DNA from: Hominisplanchenecus faecis
Lineage (GTDB): Bacteria > Bacillota > Clostridia > Lachnospirales > Lachnospiraceae
Direction: 5' to 3'
Assembly: GCF_020687205.1 (NCBI RefSeq)
Contig: NZ_JAJEQE010000006.1
Span: 1 to 64,000, forward strand
Length of the DNA stretch: 64,000 nt
Shown: in pieces, positions 44,514 to 53,030 of the stretch
Numbering within the stretch: position 1 is the stretch's first letter
How the letters are laid out: the number at the start of each line of letters is the position of its first letter
Program-made: the position numbers and the translations under genes
Notes under the pieces: model-generated
Databases searched by the model: none
Told to the model about the DNA's origin: nothing
The model's input: the letters and a program-made list of their open reading frames with translations, nothing else

Positions 44514-45551
44514 ATGATGTGGAAAAAGACCTGGAAAATCTGGGCAGTGTGCATGATGCTCCTGCTCTGTATTTCCGGAGTGACTGTGTTTGCAAGTGGT
44601 TCCGATGACAATTCCCTTTCGGATCTTGGCATCGAGAATGCGACGAGTATTTCTCCGGATTTTGAGTACAGCACAACGGAGTATGAGGTGGAGGTTCCGG
44701 AAGGCACGACTGAACTGCAGCTAAGTCCGGTGACTTCCGACGGTGCAGCGACCTGTGAAGTTTCCGGTCAGACTCTGACGGACGGAAAGACAACGGTTTA
44801 CATAACGGTAACATCCGAGAGCGGTATGCAGGCAACGTATACCCTGAATGTGCAGGCGGAGCGTCCAAATGCGGCAGAACAGATCGCAGCAGCGAACGAG
44901 ACGGATGCACAGACGGAGGCAGCAACCGAGAAAGCAAAAGAGGCACAGACAGAAACAGAAACGGAGACAGAAGCCGTTTCTGATGCGGCAAATGCCGTGC
45001 TCCAGAAAGTAGACAAGATCAAATCAGATGCGGATTTTTCCATAAAAGTGATCTACGCTCTGGTGGCTCTGTCGGTTCTTCTGATCTTTCTGGTGATCAA
45101 CCTGATCCTGAAAAACCGTGATCTGAAAGATGATCTTCGCGATACGCAGGAAAGACTGGATATGCAGACCAACGAGTTTGCAAGAAAAGAGTATTATCTG
45201 GCAACGGAAAATTATTATGCACCGACGCAGCAGCAGGAGGCAACCGGTATGGTTCAGGAGGAAGAACCGCAGCCAGTACATCCGGAAACAGAAGCTGCTC
45301 CGGCAGTGGAAGAAGCATTCGGTGAAAATAAAAAGACCGGGCCGGTAAAAGCAGACCGGAAAAGCCGCAGAGAGAAAAAGCGTCAGCAGAAGCAGGCAAA
45401 ACAGGAGATGGCAGAAATGCAGGATGATCCATCCGGTGCACAGCCACAGGAGGCACAGGTGAAACATACACCGCAGCCAACAGGCAATGCAGCACAGCCT
45501 GCACCGAAGAAAACAAAGAAAAAAGCAGATATCAATATGATCGATCTGTAA
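44514..45551 (+). CDS. Membrane-anchored cadherin-like beta-sandwich surface protein
   Basis: This 345-aa protein has a signal peptide (about 1-28), one cadherin-like beta-sandwich domain (about 33-117; LSDLGIENATSISPDFEYSTTEYEVEVPEG is the family hallmark), a Thr/Glu-rich stalk, a membrane helix near residues 182-200 and a long charged cytoplasmic tail rich in Gln/Glu/Lys. ATG 44514 or 44517 both suit GAAGGGAG. It starts 21 nt after purD, so it may be read from the pur transcript, which is unexpected for a surface protein. A strong bidirectional terminator follows. Its function is unknown. Confidence 0.8.
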   Translation: MMWKKTWKIWAVCMMLLLCISGVTVFASGSDDNSLSDLGIENATSISPDFEYSTTEYEVEVPEGTTELQLSPVTSDGAATCEVSGQTLTDGKTTVYITVTSESGMQATYTLNVQAERPNAAEQIAAANETDAQTEAATEKAKEAQTETETETEAVSDAANAVLQKVDKIKSDADFSIKVIYALVALSVLLIFLVINLILKNRDLKDDLRDTQERLDMQTNEFARKEYYLATENYYAPTQQQEATGMVQEEEPQPVHPETEAAPAVEEAFGENKKTGPVKADRKSRREKKRQQKQAKQEMAEMQDDPSGAQPQEAQVKHTPQPTGNAAQPAPKKTKKKADINMIDL

Positions 45552-45581
45552 GAAGAGATTGAAATTCAATATCGTAAAAGA

Positions 45582-45629
45582 AAAACGCACCCGAAATGCT
45601 TTTCAAGAGCACTACGGGTGCGTTTTTTT
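45582..45629. terminator. Bidirectional terminator between convergent genes
   Basis: AAAACGCACCCG (45582-45593) pairs perfectly with CGGGTGCGTTTT (45615-45626), 12 bp, with T runs on both strands. It serves the surface-protein gene and the minus-strand flavodiiron gene. Confidence 0.92.
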
Positions 45630-45648
45630 ACGTTCGACTTGAAACAAT

Positions 45649-46815
45649 TTATGCCATCAGAGCATCAGCCAGAGCTTCCAGCTGAGCAACATCCGCTTCT
45701 TTCATTGCAGATTTGATCGTTACGACCGGTTCTGCGTTGGTGATGTTTTTCAGCTCGCCCATGATAGCCTGCATCTGTTTTGCAGTGCAAGGAGCCCAGG
45801 TTCCGTTCTGGATGTAGCCGACGGTACGTTTCTGGAAGTTCTTTGCCTTGAGTTTACGCAGGAATGTCTCCATGCAAGGGAAGATGCCGCCGTCGTAGGA
45901 AGCAGCAGCGACCACCAGTCTGTCATAACGATAAGCATCTGCGATGGCAGACGGCATATCATCTCTGGCAAGGTCATAGAGAACCACATTTTTCTCGCCT
46001 TTTGCTTTCAGGATCTCCGCCAGTTTCTTTGCAGCGATCATGGTATTTCCGTGAATGGAAGCACATGCGATCACAACGCCCTTTTCTTCCGGTTCGTAGC
46101 TGCTCCAGGTCAGATATTTGCCTATGTAATAGCCAAGGTTTTCTTTCAGGATTGGACCGTGCAGTGGGCAGATCATCTGGATATCCAGAGTGGCAGCCTT
46201 TTTCAGAAGATTCTGAACCTGTACGCCGTATTTGCCAACGATGTTGATAAAATAGCGTCTTGCTTCGTCTTCCCATGGCTCGTCTGCATCCAGGGCACCG
46301 AATTTACCGAAACCGTCAGCGGAGAACAGGATCTTTTCGGACTGCTCATAAGCAACCATAACTTCCGGCCAGTGAACAAGCGGAGCCATAAAGAACTGAA
46401 GCGTGTGAGTACCGAGATTTACCGTATCGCCTTCGCCTACAACCACCTTGCGGTCATCGCTTAAATCCACATCAAAGAACTGTGCGATCATCGTGAACGT
46501 TTTCGGATTTCCGATCACCTTGATGTCCGGATACAGATCCAGCAATGTCTTTAAGTTTCCGGCATGGTCCGGTTCCAGGTGTGAAACAACCACATAGTAA
46601 GGCTTTTTGTCACCCAGCGTTTCCTTCAGGTTGGCAAGCCATCCTTCCGTACCGCGTCGATCTACGGTGTCCATGATCGTGATCTTGTCATCTAAGATCA
46701 CATAAGAATTGTAAGAAACACCGTTTGGAACGACATACTGATTTTCAAAAAGATCAATATTCTTATCATCTACGCCAACGTATACGATAGAATCAGATAT
46801 AAAAACGTCTTTCAT
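45649..46815 (-). CDS. fprA: Flavodiiron protein (FprA family A-type flavoprotein)
   Basis: This 388-aa cytoplasmic enzyme reduces O2 to water (or NO to N2O), protecting an anaerobe. A metallo-beta-lactamase-like domain carries the diiron ligands in SHLEPDHAGN, PLVHWPEV, SADGFGKFG and ICPLHGP; a C-terminal flavodoxin domain begins VVIACASIHGNTMIAAKKLAE. No extra rubredoxin domain is fused. The start was set at MKDVFIS because AGGAGGTTCT lies upstream. The promoter is divergent from the structured region at 46.9 kb; a minus-strand TATAAT (46863-46868) is a likely -10. Confidence 0.95.
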   Translation of the reverse strand: MKDVFISDSIVYVGVDDKNIDLFENQYVVPNGVSYNSYVILDDKITIMDTVDRRGTEGWLANLKETLGDKKPYYVVVSHLEPDHAGNLKTLLDLYPDIKVIGNPKTFTMIAQFFDVDLSDDRKVVVGEGDTVNLGTHTLQFFMAPLVHWPEVMVAYEQSEKILFSADGFGKFGALDADEPWEDEARRYFINIVGKYGVQVQNLLKKAATLDIQMICPLHGPILKENLGYYIGKYLTWSSYEPEEKGVVIACASIHGNTMIAAKKLAEILKAKGEKNVVLYDLARDDMPSAIADAYRYDRLVVAAASYDGGIFPCMETFLRKLKAKNFQKRTVGYIQNGTWAPCTAKQMQAIMGELKNITNAEPVVTIKSAMKEADVAQLEALADALMA

Positions 46816-46908
46816 TTCAAAGAACCTCCTGTGTATATTAAAGATCGGCATTTACCTAAAAGATTATACCGCACAAAAAATACTTTGACTACAAAAAAAT
46901 CAAAAAGG

Positions 46909-46917
46909 TGGTATAAT
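46909..46917 (+). promoter_or_regulatory. Extended -10 promoter ahead of a structured intergenic transcript
   Basis: TGGTATAAT (46909-46917) is an extended -10. TTGACT lies at 46885-46890, but its spacing of 21 nt is too long for a standard -35. A similar TGATATAAT precedes the structured unit at 18.17 kb. Confidence 0.6.
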
Positions 46918-46930
46918 GTCTGTAACGCCA

Positions 46931-47041
46931 GGGGCAAAAGCCTGAAAGCACGATGTGCTTGCACAGGAGTGCTTTTATGGCTTAATGCCCCGCTCTGAAT
47001 TCGGATAAAAGCGGGGCGTATGCCCCGCGATATCCGAATTT
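46931..47041 (+). ncRNA. Candidate structured RNA with nested and alternative hairpins
   Basis: Three nested perfect helices: GGGGCA (46931-46936) with TGCCCC (46986-46991), AAGCC (46938-46942) with GGCTT (46979-46983), and AAAGCAC (46945-46951) with GTGCTTT (46969-46975). A second hairpin pairs AATTCGGATA (46998-47007) with TATCCGAATT (47031-47040) and GCGGGGC (47011-47017) with GCCCCGC (47022-47028). GCCCCGC also occurs at 46987-46993, so the two structures can exchange partners. No ORF is supported in the ~480 nt between the flavodiiron and nitroreductase genes. Confidence 0.6.
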
Positions 47042-47047
47042 AGAGTA

Positions 47048-47095
47048 GGATTGTGAGAATGCGAAGCATGGAACAATCCGCAGGGCGTTACTGAA
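47048..47095 (+). repeat. Intergenic palindromic repeat, copy 4
   Basis: GGATTGT-gaga-ATGC-gaa-GCAT-gga-ACAATCC: both the outer 7-bp stem and the inner 4-bp stem are perfect. Tail GCAGGGCGTTACTGAA. Confidence 0.75.
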
Positions 47096-47098
47096 ATA

Positions 47099-47187
47099 AA
47101 AAACATGAGAAAGCCATTTTTCAAAGAAAAATGTGCGGATTTCGAATGTTGCGTGATTTTGAAAGCATGAAATGCGGAAAAATCACG
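47099..47187 (+). repeat. Dispersed intergenic hairpin repeat, copy B
   Basis: Second copy of the element at 18241-18332. CATTTTT/AAAAATG hairpin, the shared GCGGATTTCGAATGTT, then CGTGATTTT (47152-47160) with AAAATCACG (47179-47187) enclosing GCAT-gaa-ATGC. It sits between copies 4 and 5 of the shorter repeat. Confidence 0.75.
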
Positions 47188-47204
47188 AAGCTATAGGTAA
47201 TGCA

Positions 47205-47253
47205 GGATTGTGAGAATGCAAAAGCCTGAAGCAATCCGCAGGGCGTTACTGAA
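47205..47253 (+). repeat. Intergenic palindromic repeat, copy 5
   Basis: GGATTGT (47205-47211) with GCAATCC (47231-47237), one G-U, then GCAGGGCGTTACTGAA. The tail is identical to copy 4, so the pair brackets copy B as near-direct repeats. Confidence 0.75.
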
Positions 47254-47296
47254 GTGGAGAGAATCATAATACTGTTATACACAAGGAGGCTTCATG

Positions 47297-47824
47297 ATGA
47301 ATCAGACATTACAGGATTTAAAGACAAGAAGAAGCTGCCGGAGATATCGTCCGGAGCAGATAAAAGAAAGCGAACTGGAACAAATCCTTGAGGCGGGCGT
47401 GTTTGCACCAACCGGCATGGGTATGCAGTCCCCGAAGATCGTGGTTGTTCAGGATAAAGAAACCATTGAAGAGCTGAGCAAAATGAATGCGAAGATCATG
47501 GGCGTGACATCTGATCCATTCTACGGAGCACTGACGGTGCTGATCGTGCTGGCAGACAAGAACAGAAACACCTATCTGGAAGACGGTTCACTTGTCATGG
47601 GCAATCTGATGAATGCGGCACATGCCGTTGGCGTGGCATCCTGCTGGATCCACCGTGCAAAAGAAGAGTTTGAAAGTGAAGAAGGAAAAGCTCTTCTGAG
47701 AAAATGGGGCATTGAAGGTGATTATGCCGGAATCGGTCACTGTATTTTAGGCTATGCGGCAGAGGGCGGAGAAGCCCCGGCAAAACCGAGAAAAGAAGAT
47801 TATGTTGTGAGAGTGCAGGGATAA
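47297..47824 (+). CDS. Nitroreductase family protein
   Basis: This 175-aa FMN-dependent oxidoreductase has the RRSCRRYRPEQI FMN-phosphate motif at the N-terminus, GVFAPTGMGMQSP and LGYAAEGGEAPAKPRK at the C-terminus, typical of short clostridial nitroreductases. The substrate is unknown. Two ATGs (47294, 47297) follow AAGGAGG; the second has better spacing. It ends 3 nt before greA. Confidence 0.92.
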   Translation: MNQTLQDLKTRRSCRRYRPEQIKESELEQILEAGVFAPTGMGMQSPKIVVVQDKETIEELSKMNAKIMGVTSDPFYGALTVLIVLADKNRNTYLEDGSLVMGNLMNAAHAVGVASCWIHRAKEEFESEEGKALLRKWGIEGDYAGIGHCILGYAAEGGEAPAKPRKEDYVVRVQG

Positions 47825-47827
47825 GAT

Positions 47828-48331
47828 ATGTTACATGAACAGCTGACGGAAAATGATGTCAAAAAAATCAAAGAAGAGATTGAATATCGAAAACTGACCG
47901 TCCGAAAAAATGCGATCGAGGCAGTCAAAGAGGCGAGAGCACATGGGGATTTAAGCGAAAATTTTGAATATCATGCCGCCAAAAAAGATAAAAATATGAA
48001 CGAGAGCCGTATCCGCTATCTGGAGAGAATGTTGAAAAATGCCGAAATCGTATCGGATCAGTCGAAATCCGACGAAGTCGGGATCAACAATACGGTGACA
48101 CTCTATATGGAAGATGATGACGAAGAAGAAACCTACAAGATCGTCACATCGATCCGCGGCAATTCCATGAAAGGCCACATCAGCACGGAGTCCCCGATGG
48201 GAAAAGCCCTGCTCGGACATAAAGTCGGAGAGAGGGTATATATCAAAGTCAATGAAAATTTCGGCTATTATGCCGTGATCCGCAAAATTGAAAATACCGA
48301 TGACGGAGGAGATGAAATCCGGAAATTCTGA
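47828..48331 (+). CDS. greA: GreA/GreB family transcription elongation factor
   Basis: This 167-aa protein has an N-terminal coiled-coil with the conserved basic/acidic tip segment GDLSENFEYHAAKKDKN that enters the RNA polymerase secondary channel and rescues backtracked complexes, and a C-terminal FKBP-like domain (SPMGKALLGHKVGERVYI). The N-terminus is somewhat divergent from canonical GreA, so it may be a paralogue. It is close behind the nitroreductase gene. Confidence 0.88.
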   Translation: MLHEQLTENDVKKIKEEIEYRKLTVRKNAIEAVKEARAHGDLSENFEYHAAKKDKNMNESRIRYLERMLKNAEIVSDQSKSDEVGINNTVTLYMEDDDEEETYKIVTSIRGNSMKGHISTESPMGKALLGHKVGERVYIKVNENFGYYAVIRKIENTDDGGDEIRKF

Positions 48332-48336
48332 TTTCT

Positions 48337-48441
48337 AAAATCTGAAAAATTCCTATGAAAGGACTGTTCTGACGACAGTAAGCTTTCCATTGTGAGGTCG
48401 CCTTCAACGGTACAGTATTCTGCACAGGAATATCAGATTTT
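48337..48441 (+). ncRNA. Candidate structured RNA upstream of the lipid kinase gene
   Basis: The closing stem is AAAATCTGA (48337-48345) plus ATTCCT (48349-48354) with AGGAAT (48426-48431) plus TCAGATTTT (48433-48441), 15 bp with a small internal loop. Inside, GAAAG/CTTTC encloses ACTGT-N7-ACAGT, and TTGTGAGG-tcg-CCTTCAA forms another hairpin. It is followed by T-poor sequence, so it is not a simple terminator. No known riboswitch was recognised. Confidence 0.5.
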
Positions 48442-48539
48442 ATGAAAACTTAAGTTTTAAAAACAGTCAGGGTACTTGTCTGTTGAAAAAAATGATAGTA
48501 CAATATGTCGAAATACGGTGAAAGTGGAAGGAATGAAAA

Positions 48540-49454
48540 ATGAGACGTAAAAAAGTTTTATTTATTGTGAATCCAAGATCCGGAAAAGGACAGATCAGAA
48601 ATGCACTGTTGGATATCGCAGATATTTTTATCAAAGGAGGGTTGGATGTCACGCTCTATGTGACGCAGAAACCACAGGATGCGAGCAGAGTTGTGGAGAA
48701 ACGGGCTGCAAAGTTTGATCTTGTCGCCTGCAGCGGCGGTGACGGGACACTGGATGAAGTGGTGACCGGCATGATGAACAGTGAGATCAGACGCCCGATC
48801 GGCTATATCCCGGCAGGAAGCACAAACGATTTTGCAAACAGCCTGCAGATCCCGAAACGGATGACGGACGCGGCACAGTGTATCGTAGAGAACAACGCCT
48901 ATCCGTGTGATGTCGGCTCTTTTAACAGTGATTATTTTGTATATATCGCTGCGTTTGGAATGTTTACCGAAGTGTCTTATCAGACAAACCAGGATGTCAA
49001 AAATGTACTCGGCCATCTTGCTTATGTTTTAGAAGGTGCCAAGCGTATTTTTAATGTTAAATCTTATGAAGTGGAGATTGAACTGAACGGTGAGAAGATC
49101 AGAGATGAATTTATTTATGGAATGATCACCAATTCAGAATCCGTAGGTGGTTTCCGCAGCATTACAGGAAAAAACATCCGGCTGGATGACGGCCTGTTTG
49201 AAGTGACGATGATCAAAACGCCACGAAACGCCATAGAACTTCAGGAGATTATTACAAGCCTCCTTCGCGGGGAGATGGACAGCAACTATATTATCAGCTA
49301 TAAGACCAGACAGGTTGCCATTCGTTCCGAGATTGCAATTCCATGGACGCTGGATGGTGAATATGGCGGCGATCATAAAGAAGTTGAAATTTGCTGTCAT
49401 CAGAAAGCAGTGGATATCATTGTCAATCATCAGTTTGGCGAGAGTGAAATATAG
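48540..49454 (+). CDS. YegS/BmrU-type lipid kinase (diacylglycerol kinase-like)
   Basis: This 304-aa protein has NPRSGKGQ in the N-terminal lobe and the ATP-binding signature CSGGDGTLDEVV, then GYIPAGSTNDFANSLQIP, all diagnostic of the DagK/YegS family. It phosphorylates diacylglycerol or a related lipid, recycling membrane lipid or acting in lipid signalling. GTGGAAGGAATG gives the ribosome site. Confidence 0.92.
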   Translation: MRRKKVLFIVNPRSGKGQIRNALLDIADIFIKGGLDVTLYVTQKPQDASRVVEKRAAKFDLVACSGGDGTLDEVVTGMMNSEIRRPIGYIPAGSTNDFANSLQIPKRMTDAAQCIVENNAYPCDVGSFNSDYFVYIAAFGMFTEVSYQTNQDVKNVLGHLAYVLEGAKRIFNVKSYEVEIELNGEKIRDEFIYGMITNSESVGGFRSITGKNIRLDDGLFEVTMIKTPRNAIELQEIITSLLRGEMDSNYIISYKTRQVAIRSEIAIPWTLDGEYGGDHKEVEICCHQKAVDIIVNHQFGESEI

Positions 49455-49517
49455 TACTCAGAAAAAAAACAGGGGATATTTGACTAAAAAAGTATTTTCT
49501 TTTTGGTGCAATTAGGT

Positions 49518-49523
49518 TATAAT
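49518..49523 (+). promoter_or_regulatory. Candidate -10 of the fba promoter
   Basis: TATAAT at 49518-49523, 41 nt ahead of the fba start, with no convincing -35 at standard spacing. Confidence 0.5.
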
Positions 49524-49564
49524 AAAGCCAACACCAAAAATCACAAAGTGTGGAGGTAAAAAAT

Positions 49565-50428
49565 ATGTTAGTTTCAGCAAAAGAAATGTTACAGAAAGCA
49601 AAAGCAGGTCATTATGCAGTAGGACAGTTCAACATCAACAACCTTGAGTGGACAAAAGCAATCCTGCTGACAGCACAGGAGAACAACTCACCGGTTATCC
49701 TTGGTGTATCAGAAGGTGCCGGCAAATATATGACAGGATACAAAACTGTTGTAGGTATGGTAAATGGTATGATGGAAGAACTGAACATCACAGTTCCGGT
49801 TGCTCTGCATCTGGATCACGGCAGCTACGAAGGATGCCTGAAATGTGTAGAAGCCGGATTCTCATCTATCATGTATGATGGTTCTCACAGCCCGATTGAC
49901 GAAAACGTTGCAAACACAAAGAAACTGGTAGAAATCTGCAAAGAACATGGTATGTCTCTGGAAGCAGAAGTTGGTTCTATCGGCGGTGAAGAAGACGGCG
50001 TTATAGGTGCGGGTGAATGTGCAGATCCTCAGGAATGCAAGAGAATTGCAGATCTGGGTATTGACTTCCTGGCAGCTGGTATCGGTAACATCCACGGCAA
50101 ATATCCGGCAAACTGGAAAGGCTTAAGCTTCGAGACTCTGGACGCTGTTCAGGCTCTGACAGGAGATCTGCCTCTGGTACTGCACGGTGGTACAGGCATC
50201 CCGACAGACATGATCAAAAAAGCAATCAGCCTTGGCGTTGCAAAGATCAATGTAAATACAGAGTGCCAGCTGGCATTTGCAGCAGCTACACGTGAATACA
50301 TCGAAGCTGGTAAAGATCTGGAAGGAAAGGGATTTGACCCGCGTAAACTTCTGGCTCCTGGATTCGAAGCAATCAAAGCTACAGTAAAAGAAAAAATGGA
50401 AATTTTCGGCTCTATCGACAAAGCCTGA
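49565..50428 (+). CDS. fba: Class II fructose-bisphosphate aldolase
   Basis: This 287-aa zinc aldolase of glycolysis has VALHLDHGSYEGCLKCVEAGFSSIMYDGSHSP with zinc and catalytic residues, the second zinc His in GIGNIHGKYP, and LHGGTGIPTDMIKKAI for phosphate and zinc. ATG 49565 follows TGGAGGT. It has strong codon bias for this genome, consistent with high expression. Confidence 0.97.
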   Translation: MLVSAKEMLQKAKAGHYAVGQFNINNLEWTKAILLTAQENNSPVILGVSEGAGKYMTGYKTVVGMVNGMMEELNITVPVALHLDHGSYEGCLKCVEAGFSSIMYDGSHSPIDENVANTKKLVEICKEHGMSLEAEVGSIGGEEDGVIGAGECADPQECKRIADLGIDFLAAGIGNIHGKYPANWKGLSFETLDAVQALTGDLPLVLHGGTGIPTDMIKKAISLGVAKINVNTECQLAFAAATREYIEAGKDLEGKGFDPRKLLAPGFEAIKATVKEKMEIFGSIDKA

Positions 50429-50478
50429 GAATTATTTCTCTGAAATTTTATAAATTTTGTAGAAAAATTAAATTATAC

Positions 50479-50507
50479 TTGCATTTGCCAAAAATGTGGA
50501 GTATGGT
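50479..50507 (+). promoter_or_regulatory. Promoter of the first glutamine synthetase
   Basis: TTGCAT (50479-50484), a 17-nt spacer containing AAAATGTG, and TATGGT (50502-50507). The unit resembles the one at 55638-55665. Confidence 0.6.
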
Positions 50508-50535
50508 AGTAGCAAAATTAAAAATGATGAGCGAG

Positions 50536-50579
50536 AGAACAAAGACGTTCTGCCCCGAAAGGAGCGGAGCGTCTTTTTT
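50536..50579 (+). terminator. Leader attenuator of glnN1 with hexaloop hairpin
   Basis: The terminator stem AAAGACG (50541-50547) with CGTCTTT (50570-50576) is extended by further pairs around a GAAA loop and followed by a T run. The competing hairpin AGAAC-AAAGAC-GTTCT (50536-50551) has a six-base loop with A at position 1 and G at position 4, the pattern recognised by ANTAR antiterminator proteins, and overlaps the terminator's 5' arm. The usual second (upstream) hairpin was not found. Confidence 0.65.
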
Positions 50580-50654
50580 GATTTTCTGTAAAGAAGCAGA
50601 AAGGTTACAGAGAAATTCTGTTCCGGCTTATCACAGAAAGGATGAGAAGAAGAC

Positions 50655-52766
50655 ATGACTGAAAAGATGAATGTTGCAAAGATTTTTGGTGAAAATGTAT
50701 TCAACGACAAAGTGATGCAGGAGCGTCTGCCGAAAAAAGTGTATAAAGCACTGAGAAAAACCATTGATGAGGGAAAAGAACTGGATCCGATGGTAGCAGA
50801 TGTGGTGGCAGAAGCTATGAAAAACTGGGCAGTAGAAAAAGGTGCAACACATTACACACACATTTTCCAGCCTCTTACCGGTGTAACAGCAGAAAAACAC
50901 GATGCATTTATCACAGCACCGAGACAGGACGGTACCGTACTGATGGAGTTCTCCGGAAAAGAACTGATCAAAGGAGAACCGGATGCTTCTTCCTTCCCGT
51001 CAGGAGGTCTTCGGGCTACGTTTGAAGCCAGAGGATATACAGCATGGGATTGTACTTCACCGGCTTATGTACGTGAAGATGCAGCAGGAGCGATCCTCTG
51101 TATTCCGACCGCATTCTGCTCTTACACAGGTGAGGCACTGGATCAGAAAACACCGCTGCTGCGTTCCATGGAAGCAATCAACGAGCAGGCACTGAGACTT
51201 CTGAGACTGTTTGGAAATACAACCTCCAAAAAAGTAACACCGTCCGTTGGACCGGAACAGGAATACTTCCTGGTTGACAAACAGAAATATCTGCAGAGAG
51301 AAGATCTGATCTTTACCGGACGTACCCTGTTCGGGGCAATGCCTCCGAAAGGACAGGAACTGGATGACCATTATTTCGGAACCATCCGTCAGCGTATTGC
51401 TTCTTATATGAAAGATGTCAACGAAGAACTCTGGAAACTTGGTATTTCCGCAAAAACACAGCATAACGAAGTAGCACCGGCACAGCACGAGCTGGCACCG
51501 ATCTATGCAGAAGCAAACATTGCAGTTGATCACAACCAGCTGGTTATGAAAACACTGAAAAAAGTAGCATGCCAGCATGGAATGCAGTGCCTGCTTCATG
51601 AGAAACCATTTGACGGTGTGAATGGTTCCGGTAAACATAACAACTGGTCCATCACAACCGATGACGGTATCAATCTGTTAGATCCGGGCAAAACACCGCA
51701 TGAGAATGTACAGTTCCTTATGGTACTGACCTGTATCTTAAAAGCAGTCGATGAGCATGCAGATCTGCTTCGTGAATCCGCAGCCGATCCTGGAAATGAT
51801 CACAGACTGGGAGCAAACGAGGCACCGCCGGCTATCATTTCTGTATTCCTTGGAGAACAGCTGGAGGATGTACTGGAACAGCTGATCAGCACAGGAACTG
51901 CTACACACAGTAAAGCAGGCGGTGTACTGCATACCGGTGTCAAGAGACTTCCGGATTTTGCAAAAGATGCAACGGACCGTAACCGTACTTCACCGTTTGC
52001 ATTTACCGGAAATAAATTCGAGTTCCGTATGGTAGGTTCCCGTGATTCCATCGCCGGACCAAACGTGGTACTGAACACGATCGTAGCAGATGCATTCTCA
52101 CAGGCATGCGATGTACTGGAAAAAGCAGATGACTTTGAACTGGCTGTACATGATCTGATCAAAGAATATGCAACCGATCACCAGAGAATCGTATTTAACG
52201 GAAACGGTTATTCCGATGAATGGGTAGCAGAAGCAGAAAGAAGAGGACTGCCGAACATCAAATCCATGGTGGATGCAATCCCGTGCCTGGCAACTGATAA
52301 GGCAGTAGAACTGTTCGGCAAATACAAAGTTTTCTCAAAAGCAGAACTTGAGTCCCGTGTAGAGATTAAATATGAGAACTATGCAAAGGCTATTAATATA
52401 GAAGCAAAGACGATGATCGACATGGCTTCCAAACAGATCCTGCCGGCAGTCATCGGCTATACCAAATCTCTGGCAGATACTATCCTGGCAGTTAAAGGTG
52501 CAGGTGCACCGGCAACCGTACAGACAGATCTGCTGAACGATGTAAGCAAACTGCTGGAAGAGGCAAAGGCAGCCCTGGTAACACTGGAAGAAGTGACTGA
52601 TAAAGCAGCCGAAACAGGCGATATGGCAGCTGAAGCAAGATACTTCCACGAGAGCGTTGTACCGGCTATGGCAGCCCTTCGTACACCGGTTGACAAACTG
52701 GAAGTACTGGTAGATAAGAAAGTATGGCCGATGCCATCCTATTCCGATCTGCTGTTCGAAGTATAA
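50655..52766 (+). CDS. glnN: Type III glutamine synthetase, copy 1
   Basis: This 703-aa GSIII makes glutamine from glutamate, ammonia and ATP. It shows the GSIII N-terminal domain (starting [19 protein letters not shown]), [20 protein letters not shown], the glutamate/ATP-site segments [15 protein letters not shown] and [20 protein letters not shown], and a C-terminal helical region. Length is typical (about 700 aa). A second, closely similar copy follows. Its leader has an attenuator, implying nitrogen-dependent antitermination. Confidence 0.97.
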   Translation: MTEKMNVAKIFGENVFNDKVMQERLPKKVYKALRKTIDEGKELDPMVADVVAEAMKNWAVEKGATHYTHIFQPLTGVTAEKHDAFITAPRQDGTVLMEFSGKELIKGEPDASSFPSGGLRATFEARGYTAWDCTSPAYVREDAAGAILCIPTAFCSYTGEALDQKTPLLRSMEAINEQALRLLRLFGNTTSKKVTPSVGPEQEYFLVDKQKYLQREDLIFTGRTLFGAMPPKGQELDDHYFGTIRQRIASYMKDVNEELWKLGISAKTQHNEVAPAQHELAPIYAEANIAVDHNQLVMKTLKKVACQHGMQCLLHEKPFDGVNGSGKHNNWSITTDDGINLLDPGKTPHENVQFLMVLTCILKAVDEHADLLRESAADPGNDHRLGANEAPPAIISVFLGEQLEDVLEQLISTGTATHSKAGGVLHTGVKRLPDFAKDATDRNRTSPFAFTGNKFEFRMVGSRDSIAGPNVVLNTIVADAFSQACDVLEKADDFELAVHDLIKEYATDHQRIVFNGNGYSDEWVAEAERRGLPNIKSMVDAIPCLATDKAVELFGKYKVFSKAELESRVEIKYENYAKAINIEAKTMIDMASKQILPAVIGYTKSLADTILAVKGAGAPATVQTDLLNDVSKLLEEAKAALVTLEEVTDKAAETGDMAAEARYFHESVVPAMAALRTPVDKLEVLVDKKVWPMPSYSDLLFEV

Positions 52767-52822
52767 AAAATGTAAAGATACAGTGGTTTCCCCACCCTGT
52801 TATTCCATCCCAAAAAGTAATG

Positions 52823-52862
52823 AAAGGGACAGAAATCAACAAAAGATTTCTGTCCCTTTTTT
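52823..52862 (+). terminator. Terminator between the two glutamine synthetase genes
   Basis: AAAGGGACAGAAATC (52823-52837) pairs perfectly with GATTTCTGTCCCTTT (52845-52859), 15 bp, then TTT. The two genes are therefore separate transcription units. Confidence 0.93.
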
Positions 52863-52922
52863 GGTGTGCAGCGATTCTCTTGGGCAGATGTCAGCAGAGC
52901 CTGGCAGGATTGCATAAGTTAG

Positions 52923-52951
52923 TTGCAAAACAGTGAAAAATAAGGTATGAT
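52923..52951 (+). promoter_or_regulatory. Promoter of the second glutamine synthetase
   Basis: TTGCAA (52923-52928), a 17-nt spacer and TATGAT (52946-52951). The ~70-nt leader lacks the attenuator found in front of the first copy. Confidence 0.7.
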
Positions 52952-53030
52952 TTGGAAGGATAGACAAAAGCAAACGAAAAAAGCTTTTTGGATATGAAAA
53001 GCAGCAGGTCACGATGGAGGATTGTAAGAA

